Below are positions 1 to 5,721 of a stretch of DNA of 8,103 nucleotides, piece after piece (positions within the stretch are counted from its first letter, which is position 1; each line of letters opens with the position of its first letter). Under the pieces are notes generated by a model. It saw nothing but the letters and a program-made list of their open reading frames with translations. It did no database searches and was not told the DNA's origin. A program made the position numbers and the translations under genes. Origin of the DNA: Desulfuromonadales bacterium. GTDB lineage: Bacteria; Desulfobacterota; Desulfuromonadia; Desulfuromonadales; BM103. Location of the stretch: positions 1-8,103 of the forward strand of contig JAUWTX010000073.1 in NCBI GenBank assembly GCA_030614505.1. The letters run 5' to 3'.

Positions 1-676
1 CACTGCTGCGGACGGGGCCGTACACGACCTTGAAACCACAGGCCTTCCTGACCTTGTGAGCGGCAACACCGGGAGCACCAAGTTGGGGTAGGATCAGGGT
101 CCGGTGGCTGACCACCTGTTGCAGCTTTGCTTTCTGCACCTGACGAACAATCTCGTCTGTGCCAAAAGTGCCTTTGCCGGCTGCGCACCAGACATTGATC
201 CCCTTGGTATCAAGTACCAACAGCCAGGCATCATGCCCATGCATGTCGCGGCGCAGAATGTCGAAGGTCATCTTATAGTTGGCTGTGACCAGAACCGGGC
301 TGTCGCTTGATGGCGTACCGATGGCATAGAGCCCCGCTGCGATGCTGTAACGCATGCGTCCGAGTCCCCAACGCATCTGCCAGCGGCCAACGATATCTGT
401 AGGTGTCAGGCGTGTAGCAACCCGAGGGACCTGTCCCGCCGGGTTGTCTTGCCAGCCACAGACAAAGGGCCAGAGCTTGTAACCCGGTTTGTTGTCGACA
501 ACTTCTGCGCAGCAGGCCTCGGATTTGTTCCCAGGAGGACAGCAAGCGTCGGTCGTCACCGATGGTGGTGGGCAACAGACTGCCGGAACCTCCCTGGAGG
601 GAGGGCAGCATGAAGTTTTGTTTTCCTCTGGTGGGCAGCTGTTGCCCGGTGGTGAGTCGTTATTGTTTGTGCTCAT
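1..676 (-). CDS. hgcA: HgcA, mercury-methylating corrinoid protein (3' end outside window)
   Basis: First 225 residues of HgcA, read from ATG at 676; the gene continues past base 1. In this family HgcA carries a methyl group on a corrinoid and gives it to Hg(II), with the ferredoxin-like HgcB as electron donor; the C-terminal half is a membrane domain, not visible here. Seen: cap-helix motif NVWCAAGK at residues 161-168 (bases 173-196), where Cys164 is the expected cobalt ligand, then GTFGTDEIV, HRTLILPQLGAPGVAAHKV (191-209) and GFKVVYGPVR (214-223), all typical of HgcA. The conserved core starts near residue 66 (YKLWPFVCGW). Before it lies a Pro- and Cys-rich extension with CC pairs at 23-24, 34-35, 45-46 and 55-56. 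The cap Cys is about 70 residues later than in the reference protein I remember (near 93). The start overlaps the DAHP synthase stop (TGATG), with a GGGGA tract just upstream, so translation is probably coupled. hgcB would be expected beyond the left edge. Identity is very secure; the start is fairly secure. Confidence 0.95.
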   Translation of the reverse strand, partial: MSTNNNDSPPGNSCPPEENKTSCCPPSREVPAVCCPPPSVTTDACCPPGNKSEACCAEVVDNKPGYKLWPFVCGWQDNPAGQVPRVATRLTPTDIVGRWQMRWGLGRMRYSIAAGLYAIGTPSSDSPVLVTANYKMTFDILRRDMHGHDAWLLVLDTKGINVWCAAGKGTFGTDEIVRQVQKAKLQQVVSHRTLILPQLGAPGVAAHKVRKACGFKVVYGPVRSS

Positions 677-1749
677 CAGTCCCCGGACAGTTTGCGGCCG
701 CCGCACGCCTTGAGTTTGGCATGAGCATGACGCAGCATACGCTCTGTCGTCTCCCAGTTGACGCATTTGTCAGTAATCGACACGCCGTAAGCCAGGTCCT
801 CGAGCTTTTTGGCCATCTTCTGATTGCCTTCTTCGAGAAAGCTCTCGATCATCAGTGACCCGATGTTGCTGTTTCCATCTGCGACCTGGTCCATCACATC
901 ATTCATGACACCCTCTTGGCGGGTGTGATCTTTGCGGGAGTTAGCATGACTGCAATCAACCATGATGGAGGTTTTTATTTCAGCTTTTTTGAGTCTCTCA
1001 ATGGTTATGGCGATATCAGATGCTCGATAGTTCGGCTGGTCATTGCCGCCGCGCAGTACGATGTGCACGTCAGGATTCCCAGTGGTTCGGACAATGGAGA
1101 TTCGTCCCTCACGGTTGACCCCGATGAAGTTGTGCGAATGACAGGCAGCTCCCAAGGCGTCAAAAGCAACCTCCAGGGTGCCGTCGGTGCCGTTTTTAAA
1201 ACCAACCGGGAAAGAGAGGCCACTGGACATTTCGCGGTGGGTCTGGCTCTCGGTAGTGCGGGCACCGATGGCGCCCCAACAGATTGTGTCTGCCATGTAC
1301 TGTGGGGTGATCGGATCAAGCATTTCGGTGGCAATCGGCAACCCCATGGCGGTGATGTTGAGCATCAGGCTACGTGCTACGCCGAGACCCTTGGATATCT
1401 GGTGCGTGCCGTTGAGATCGGGGTCGTTGATCAGACCTTTCCAGCCGATAGTGGTCCGTGGTTTTTCAAAATAGACACGCATCACCAGCAGCAGCTGATC
1501 TTTTAACTCCTCATTGAGGCTCGCAAGGCGTTCAGCGTATTCCAGGGCGGCCTTGGGGTCATGGATGGAACAGGGGCCGACGACTACCATCATGCGTGGA
1601 TCACGGGACCAGAGTATATCCTTGATTTGCTCTCGGGCGTTGGCGACAAATTCGGCTGCAGTATCCGAGAGGGGCAGCACCTGTTTAAGGTCAGCCGGGG
1701 CAATCAACGGTGTCAAGCCGCTGACGTTGAGATTGTTTGTTCGAACCAT
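676..1749 (-). CDS. aroF: 3-deoxy-7-phosphoheptulonate (DAHP) synthase, type I
   Basis: A 357-residue class I DAHP synthase. It condenses phosphoenolpyruvate with erythrose 4-phosphate in the cytoplasm, the first step of aromatic amino acid synthesis. Seen: GPCSIHDP at about 58-65 with the metal-binding Cys60; RVYFEKPRTTIGWKGLINDP at 91-110 with the substrate-binding Arg/Lys cluster; then GAIGARTTESQTHRE, GFKNGTDGT, HIVLRGG, MVDCSHANS and a C-terminal SITDKCVNWE block. Length is normal for the family. The start at 1749 is chosen because AGGAG (1756-1760) sits 6 bases upstream; an in-frame ATG at 1833 would add 28 unlikely residues. From memory, TEMLDPITPQY and MVDCSHANSRKD look closer to the Tyr/Trp-sensitive AroF/AroH group than to AroG, so the symbol and feedback type are tentative. 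The last base of its TGA is the first base of the hgcA ATG. Confidence 0.95.
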   Translation of the reverse strand: MVRTNNLNVSGLTPLIAPADLKQVLPLSDTAAEFVANAREQIKDILWSRDPRMMVVVGPCSIHDPKAALEYAERLASLNEELKDQLLLVMRVYFEKPRTTIGWKGLINDPDLNGTHQISKGLGVARSLMLNITAMGLPIATEMLDPITPQYMADTICWGAIGARTTESQTHREMSSGLSFPVGFKNGTDGTLEVAFDALGAACHSHNFIGVNREGRISIVRTTGNPDVHIVLRGGNDQPNYRASDIAITIERLKKAEIKTSIMVDCSHANSRKDHTRQEGVMNDVMDQVADGNSNIGSLMIESFLEEGNQKMAKKLEDLAYGVSITDKCVNWETTERMLRHAHAKLKACGGRKLSGD

Positions 1750-1782
1750 GTGTTTCTCCTGAATGTTAGGCTGAAAAAATGT

Positions 1783-1812
1783 ATTATGTCCTGCAAAATG
1801 GAAAAAAATCAA
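1783..1812 (-). promoter_or_regulatory. Candidate promoter for the DAHP synthase-hgcA transcript
   Basis: Read on the minus strand: TTGATT (bases 1812-1807), an 18-base spacer, then CATAAT (1788-1783). Transcription would start roughly 25-30 bases before the ATG at 1749, leaving a short leader with no room for a leader peptide or attenuator. No separate promoter or regulator gene is visible just before hgcA, so this may drive both genes. Assigned by eye. Confidence 0.4.
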
Positions 1813-1843
1813 TAAGATTGAATGATTCAGCACTACGAGGTGA

Positions 1844-1873
1844 TTGACACATTTCCTGCATACACGCTATATA
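1844..1873 (+). promoter_or_regulatory. Promoter of the yggT-divIVA-DUF167 operon
   Basis: A perfect -35 box TTGACA (1844-1849), an 18-base spacer and a -10 like TATATA (1868-1873) lie about 60 bases before the yggT start. It is back to back with the candidate DAHP synthase promoter; the two lie in the 186-base divergent gap. Confidence 0.6.
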
Positions 1874-1935
1874 TAAAAATTGCTTAGACTTTATTTGAAT
1901 CGGGACATCGTCATGTGTCCTCGTTAGGAGCCTTC

Positions 1936-2226
1936 ATGGATATTTTGATCGGTGCTGTTTTTCAGGTTTTACATGCCATCCTCTCGATCTACTTCTGGAT
2001 TGTGATAGCCCGTGCCTTGCTCTCCTGGGTCAATCCTGATCCTTATAATCCCATCGTTCGTTTCCTACACAGTGCGACCGATCCTGTGTTCGCTCGTATA
2101 AATCGTATCCTGCCATTGCGGTTTGGCGGTATGGATTTCACTCCTATTGCCTTACTGATTATCATTGGGGTACTGCAGAATGTCCTGGCGCAAATTCAGT
2201 ATAAATTGACTTACGGTGGTTTCTAG
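1936..2226 (+). CDS. yggT: YggT family membrane protein
   Basis: A 96-residue YggT family protein. The family is small, widespread and bound to the inner membrane; its role is poorly defined, though it is often found beside cell division or proC genes. Seen: an N-terminal hydrophobic helix (about 4-30) running into the family signature ARALLSWVNPDPYNPIVRFL (25-44), a TDPVFARINRILP amphipathic stretch (48-60), DFTPIALLIIIGVL (67-80), and a short polar end. Start chosen at ATG 1936 because TAGGAG (1925-1930) sits 5 bases upstream; an in-frame GTG at 1915 would add seven residues and swallow that ribosome site. divIVA starts 11 bases after the stop. In Geobacter relatives proC commonly lies upstream; here a divergent DAHP synthase takes that place. 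Confidence 0.9.
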   Translation: MDILIGAVFQVLHAILSIYFWIVIARALLSWVNPDPYNPIVRFLHSATDPVFARINRILPLRFGGMDFTPIALLIIIGVLQNVLAQIQYKLTYGGF

Positions 2227-2237
2227 AGACAGTACCT

Positions 2238-2948
2238 ATGCGAATCAGCCCAATTGATATTCAACAGCAACAGTTCAAGTCACGGCCTTTTGGTTACGAA
2301 AAAGCCGGTGTCGACCAGTTCCTTGAGCTTCTGGCCGACGAGTTGGAGCGACTGATTCGCAATAATCAGGATCTTCAGGAGGAACTTGCCCGTACTAACG
2401 CGACTCTGGCCGAAATGCGTGACCGGGAAGAGACGCTTAAAGAAACGCTGATAACCACTCAAAAGATTACCGAGGAGTTGAAGTCGACAGCCCGTCGCGA
2501 GGTGGATGTCATGATGGCTGAGGCTGAGATCAAGGCTGAACGCCTTATGCACAATTCCGAGGAGCGACGCCTGCAGTTGATCGAGGAGGTTCAGGAGATC
2601 AAGCGGCAGAAGATTGATTTTGAAGTCGGTCTGCGAGGTTTGCTGGAAAAACATATCCGCATGCTCGATTTGAATTCTGTGGCTATTGAACAGCAGGATG
2701 CTGACGCCAGACTACTTGAAGAACCTCTGCCCTTCATTAAAAATTCTGACCAGAATGGTACAGAGGTTACAACTGAGACTGTCGATCATTCAGATAAGCC
2801 AGTTGAAGACGCTGAATTCACTGAATCAGAGCAAATAGACGCAGAATCGGAGGAGTCGGCTGACTCTTTTCTTGACACGAAAACCCCGGAGCTCTCTTTA
2901 GATTTTGATTCGGAGGAGGAGAATGGCGAAGAGGACCTTCTCAAGTGA
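2238..2948 (+). CDS. divIVA: DivIVA domain protein with long acidic tail
   Basis: A 236-residue DivIVA family protein. DivIVA proteins bind curved membrane at poles and septa through their N-terminus and recruit other proteins. Seen: the N-terminal signature ISPIDIQQQQFKSRPFGYEK at residues 3-22, then AGVDQFLELLADELERL; a long Glu/Arg/Leu-rich heptad region from about 28 to 150, expected to form a parallel coiled coil; and a low-complexity tail from about 160 to the end that is very rich in Glu, Asp and Ser with hardly any basic residues. Only a weak ribosome site is seen (an AGAGACAG-like stretch), so translation may be coupled to yggT, which ends 11 bases upstream. The final TGA overlaps the next gene's GTG start. 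Family assignment is secure; the cellular role in this Gram-negative-like background is not known. Confidence 0.92.
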   Translation: MRISPIDIQQQQFKSRPFGYEKAGVDQFLELLADELERLIRNNQDLQEELARTNATLAEMRDREETLKETLITTQKITEELKSTARREVDVMMAEAEIKAERLMHNSEERRLQLIEEVQEIKRQKIDFEVGLRGLLEKHIRMLDLNSVAIEQQDADARLLEEPLPFIKNSDQNGTEVTTETVDHSDKPVEDAEFTESEQIDAESEESADSFLDTKTPELSLDFDSEEENGEEDLLK

Positions 2949-3250
2949 ACCTGCCTTGCCTGCGGCAAACCGACGCAGGTGTTGAAATCTTTCTCTATGT
3001 CCAGCCCCGCGCCAGTCGCAACAAGGTCGTCGGTCTGCAAGGCGAGGAACTCAAGCTTGCTCTGACGGCTCCGCCGGTGGATGGTGCCGCCAACAAAGCC
3101 TGTAGTGTCTTCCTTGCCAAGCTCTGCAATCTGCCCAGGCGTTGTGTTAAAATGGTTTCCGGAGAGACGTCTCGTCATAAACGTTTATTGCTTGAGGATG
3201 CCGACTTTCAGGAAATCAATTCCCTTCTCAATGATCTTCTGGAAGGCTAA
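2945..3250 (+). CDS. DUF167 (UPF0235/YggU) family protein
   Basis: A 101-residue DUF167 protein of unknown function; known structures are small alpha/beta folds in the cytoplasm. Seen: VQPRASRNKVVGLQGEELKL (19-38), LTAPPVDGAANKACSVFLAK (40-59) and VSGETSRHKRLLLE (70-83), the three conserved blocks of the family. The start is GTG in a GTGA overlap with the divIVA stop, with AGAGGA about 8 bases upstream, so translational coupling is likely. Order yggT-divIVA-DUF167 is a conserved set in Geobacter-like genomes from memory. The family is secure; the function is unknown. Confidence 0.92.
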   Translation: MNLPCLRQTDAGVEIFLYVQPRASRNKVVGLQGEELKLALTAPPVDGAANKACSVFLAKLCNLPRRCVKMVSGETSRHKRLLLEDADFQEINSLLNDLLEG

Positions 3251-3263
3251 AAGGGTCCAGGGG

Positions 3264-3292
3264 TTGACATCTGTTCGCAAAGTCATTAAATT
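3264..3292 (+). promoter_or_regulatory. Promoter upstream of the FmdB-type gene
   Basis: TTGACA (3264-3269), a 17-base spacer and TAAATT (3287-3292) lie about 30 bases before the FmdB start, right after the DUF167 stop. No terminator is seen between DUF167 and this site, so the gene may be read both from here and from the upstream operon. Confidence 0.55.
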
Positions 3293-3323
3293 ACCGACGA
3301 ATTTCTTTAAGAGGTGATCCATC

Positions 3324-3572
3324 ATGCCGATGTACGAATATCAATGCAAAGATTGCGGGCTGGTTTTCGAGGCCCGTCAGAAGTTTTCCGATGCACCGTT
3401 GACTGAATGTCGAGAGTGTGGCGGAGAGGTAACAAAACTGATCTCTCAGACCGGGTTCGCCCTTAAAGGCGACGGCTGGTACGATCAGGGCTATGGCAAA
3501 AAGGCGGCGGCCTGCCCTGCGGCAGACAGCGGTGGGGGATGCGTCGGTTGCCCGAAAGCGGTCAACGAATAG
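3324..3572 (+). CDS. FmdB family zinc ribbon protein
   Basis: An 82-residue FmdB-type putative regulatory protein. Seen: the usual start MPMYEYQCKDCG with CxxC at Cys8/Cys11, a second CxxC at Cys29/Cys32 (CRECGG), and the family signature GFALKGDGWY (44-53). The two CxxC pairs should bind one zinc. The C-terminal tail has three more cysteines (64, 73, 76, the last two as CVGC), which is common but variable in this family. AGAGGTGA upstream serves as the ribosome site. FmdB was named for a proposed role in formamidase regulation, but most members have no proven function. It has its own promoter and terminator, so it may be a separate unit. Confidence 0.9.
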   Translation: MPMYEYQCKDCGLVFEARQKFSDAPLTECRECGGEVTKLISQTGFALKGDGWYDQGYGKKAAACPAADSGGGCVGCPKAVNE

Positions 3573-3590
3573 AGACCTGTCAATATGAAC

Positions 3591-3627
3591 AAAAAGGGGA
3601 CGGAATTTTTATTCCGTCCCCTTTTTT
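3591..3627 (+). terminator. Rho-independent terminator after the FmdB-type gene
   Basis: A perfect 16-bp stem, AAAAAGGGGACGGAAT (3591-3606) pairing with ATTCCGTCCCCTTTTT (3611-3626), around a TTTT loop, with the 3' arm ending in a run of T. It could work in both directions because the 5' arm begins with a run of A. Very strong by eye. The GGGGACGGAAT core resembles short repeats scattered in many proteobacteria, so it could also be a copy of a repeat family. Confidence 0.88.
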
Positions 3628-3809
3628 ATGTTGATATGACTGGTTTCTTTGCGGCCTCAACATAACAAATACATTCATTCTATATGTTTCTCTCTCCAAC
3701 TATCCCTACCATTTCAGTTTCGAATTCCAGAACATTACTTTTCCAAAATAGTCAACAAATACAAAAACTTATAAGCTTTAAAAATGTGACTTGTTTGTTA
3801 CGATTCTTC

Positions 3810-3841
3810 TTGACTCTTCGTATTTTTATGCGTTAATTAAC
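3810..3841 (+). promoter_or_regulatory. Candidate promoter of the cytochrome bd operon
   Basis: TTGACT (3810-3815), a 17-base spacer and TTAATT (3833-3838). The -10 lies inside a perfect 10-base palindrome, GTTAATTAAC (3832-3841), which could be an operator half-structure or chance in AT-rich DNA. Distance to the DUF4492 start is about 55 bases. Confidence 0.4.
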
Positions 3842-3891
3842 ACTAATATTGTAACATATAGGTGTCGATTCCAGCATCTGAGGGTGATGAA

Positions 3892-4113
3892 ATGATAGTT
3901 AAAAACATTTTTCATCTGTACTACGACGGGTTTCGTTCCATGGTCGTTGGAAAAGCTCTGTGGAAGATTATCCTCATTAAGCTGTTCATCATGTTTGCGG
4001 TTCTGAAAGTTTTCTTTTTCCCAAACTTTCTTGCAACAAACTTTGAAACAGATGCGGAACGGGCAGAGCATGTTTTGACAAACCTGACTCAGCCCTCGGC
4101 CGATAATCATTAA
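3892..4113 (+). CDS. DUF4492 small membrane protein of the cyd operon
   Basis: A 73-residue DUF4492 protein. Seen: the family-like block IFHLYYDGFRSM (6-17), then GKALWKIILIKLFIMF running into AVLKVFFFPNFL, one strongly hydrophobic helix (about 22-47) ending at PNFL, and a polar acidic tail. From memory, DUF4492 genes sit directly upstream of cydA in Bacteroidetes, some Campylobacterota and Geobacter-like bacteria, so a role as an accessory subunit or assembly factor of this bd oxidase branch is inferred, not proven. Start chosen at ATG 3892 with GAGGGTG (3880-3886) upstream; an in-frame GTG at 3862 would add ten residues and overlap that site. cydA follows after 72 bases. Confidence 0.85.
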   Translation: MIVKNIFHLYYDGFRSMVVGKALWKIILIKLFIMFAVLKVFFFPNFLATNFETDAERAEHVLTNLTQPSADNH

Positions 4114-4118
4114 ACATA

Positions 4119-4168
4119 GCAGCCTGTAAACATAACGGCTTGGCGGGCGGCCAATGAACTGGTTGCAA
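4119..4168 (+). repeat. Repeat element copy A, in the cydA leader
   Basis: Imperfect inverted repeat with ends GCAGCCTGT (4119-4127) and AACTGGTTGC (4157-4166). Its right half, AATGAACTGGTTGCAA (4153-4168), closely matches copy B upstream of the micro-ORF, and both end shortly before a ribosome site. The middle differs from copies B and C, so this is the weakest member. Confidence 0.4.
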
Positions 4169-4172
4169 GGAT

Positions 4173-4178
4173 AAGGAG
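4173..4178 (+). promoter_or_regulatory. Ribosome binding site fixing the cydA GTG start
   Basis: AAGGAG lies 7 bases before GTG at 4186. The next in-frame ATG, at residue 9, would cut into the conserved N-terminus and has no ribosome site. Confidence 0.75.
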
Positions 4179-4185
4179 AAAAGAC

Positions 4186-5721
4186 GTGATTGAGCAGATT
4201 GACTTGAGCATGGTGGGCTGGGCGCGAGCTACGTTCGCTTTGACGGCTTTGTATCATTGGATTTTTGTTCCATTGACACTTGGCTTGTCTGTCCTCTGTG
4301 CCTTTTTTGAATCGATTTATATTCGTACCGGGAATGAGCAGTGGAAAAGTCTGACCAAGTTCTGGATGACCCTGTTTGGGATCAACTTTGCCATAGGAGT
4401 GGCCACCGGAATTATTCTGGAGTTCGAGTTTGGAACTCACTGGTCTAACTACTCCTGGATTGTTGGTGATATTTTTGGTACGCCGCTGGCTATTGAAGCG
4501 ATTCTGGCTTTTGTACTGGAAACAACTTTCTTTGCTGTTATGTTCTTCGGCTGGAATCGGGTTTCGAAAAAAACGCACCTTTTTTCAACCTGGATGGTGG
4601 CTCTTGGTTCCAATCTTTCGGCGTTGTGGATTCTGGTAGCAAACGCCTGGATGCAGCATCCTGTCGGTATGAAATTCAATCCAGATACTGCGCGTTTCGA
4701 AATGCAGGATTTCTGGGAGTTGATATCCTCCCCAGTTGCAATCAGTCACTTTGTGCATATCACCAGTTCCGGATTCTTGCTGGCTTCATTATTTGTTGTG
4801 GGTATCTCGAGCTGGTATCTGCTTAAAAAACGTCATATCCAGTTTGCCAAGCGCTCCATTGCAGTGGCTTGCACCTTTGGGCTCTTGAGTTCTTTATTCG
4901 TCGCTTTTACCGGTGATGAACACGGTTATGTTACCGCTCGTACGCAGCCGATGAAATTAGCGGCTATGGAAGCACTCTATGAGGGAAAGACACCGACCGG
5001 TTTGATTGCTATAGGTCTGATTAACCCGAATAAAAAGCCTGGAGATGACCAGGATGCCTTCTCTTTTAAGGTCGAAATCCCCGGAATGCTCTCCGTGCTG
5101 GCTAAACGGGATTTTGACGGTTTTGTTCCTGGAATCAATGATTTGGTGTACGGCAACGCTGAACAAGGCCTGATGAGTACGGAAGAAAAAATTCGTCGAG
5201 GAAAATTGGCTGTTGCCAGCTTGGGAGATTATAAAAAAGCAAAAAAGAATGGTGAGCATCTGGTGGCAAATAATGCTCTGAGCGTGTTTGATCAACACCG
5301 CGATTACCTCGGTTATGGTTATTTGAACTCTCCTGAAGAAGTTGTCCCACCGGTGGCCCTGACGTTTTATGCTTTCAGGATTATGGTCGGCTTGGGGACC
5401 TTCTTTATCCTGTTGTTCCTGGTTTATGGTTACCTGATGGAGAAGAAACAATTGGAAAACAAGCCGATGATATTGAGGTTGGGTGTTCTCTCGCTGTTCC
5501 TTGGTTATATCGCCCAGCAAACAGGTTGGATTGTTACGGAGGTTGGTCGTCAGCCCTGGGCGATTCAGGATATGTTGCCGGTGACAGTTGCTCGTTCCAA
5601 CCTGGATTCGGGAACTGTTGCAGTGACCTTCTTTCTCTTTCTCGCACTGTTTACTGTTTTGCTCATCGCTGAGCTTAAGATTATGACCAAGCAAATTTCT
5701 ATCGGTCCAGAAGGAGAATAA
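4186..5721 (+). CDS. cydA: Cytochrome bd quinol oxidase subunit I
   Basis: A 511-residue CydA, the heme-bearing and quinol-oxidising subunit of cytochrome bd in the inner membrane, which reduces oxygen to water. Seen, compared with E. coli CydA from memory: His24 in ALYHWIFVPLTLG (heme ligand, His19 equivalent); GTPLAIEAILAFVLE with Glu104 and Glu112 (proton path); His191 in SHFVHITSSG and Met400 in FRIMVGLG (heme b558 ligands); GDEHGY with Lys257 and Glu262 in the quinol loop; and GRQPW at 454-458. Around nine membrane helices are expected. The loop between about 245 and 390 is long, nearer the E. coli type than the short Bacillus type, although its sequence differs. Starts with GTG. Its stop shares a base with the first ATG of cydB. 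In an anaerobe the enzyme likely serves oxygen defence. Confidence 0.97.
   Translation: MIEQIDLSMVGWARATFALTALYHWIFVPLTLGLSVLCAFFESIYIRTGNEQWKSLTKFWMTLFGINFAIGVATGIILEFEFGTHWSNYSWIVGDIFGTPLAIEAILAFVLETTFFAVMFFGWNRVSKKTHLFSTWMVALGSNLSALWILVANAWMQHPVGMKFNPDTARFEMQDFWELISSPVAISHFVHITSSGFLLASLFVVGISSWYLLKKRHIQFAKRSIAVACTFGLLSSLFVAFTGDEHGYVTARTQPMKLAAMEALYEGKTPTGLIAIGLINPNKKPGDDQDAFSFKVEIPGMLSVLAKRDFDGFVPGINDLVYGNAEQGLMSTEEKIRRGKLAVASLGDYKKAKKNGEHLVANNALSVFDQHRDYLGYGYLNSPEEVVPPVALTFYAFRIMVGLGTFFILLFLVYGYLMEKKQLENKPMILRLGVLSLFLGYIAQQTGWIVTEVGRQPWAIQDMLPVTVARSNLDSGTVAVTFFLFLALFTVLLIAELKIMTKQISIGPEGE

Larger units (their letters stand above)
3573..3891 (+). other. Noncoding region before the cyd operon
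   Basis: 319 bases without a credible gene. The left end holds the terminator at 3591-3627. The rest, especially 3660-3860, is visibly AT-rich compared with the genes around it and holds the candidate cyd promoter near 3810-3838. I see no clear FNR (TTGAT-N4-ATCAA) or Rex-type site. Confidence 0.6.

Noticed and set aside
104..858. Open frames on the plus strand (104-310, 489-713, 562-858) and a second minus frame (273-611)
   Set aside because: They lie opposite or out of frame with hgcA and the DAHP synthase end, show no family motifs, and the hgcA frame explains the region fully.
916..1815. Plus-strand open frames at 916-1506, 1178-1474, 1514-1762 and 1561-1815, and a second minus-strand frame at 1005-1334
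   Set aside because: All lie across the DAHP synthase gene, whose motifs are unmistakable; the open frames follow from its codon use.
1750..1833. 28-residue N-terminal extension of DAHP synthase
   Set aside because: The extension resembles no family member, crosses the candidate promoter, and the ATG at 1749 has a good AGGAG.
3660..3860. FNR- or Rex-type site upstream of the cyd operon
   Set aside because: I looked for TTGAT-N4-ATCAA and TTGTGA/TTGTTAA dyads; only the short GTTAATTAAC palindrome is there, which does not match either.
3826..4578. 250-codon minus-strand frame across the DUF4492 and cydA region
   Set aside because: It is antisense to two recognised genes, has no recognisable domain and no clear ribosome site.
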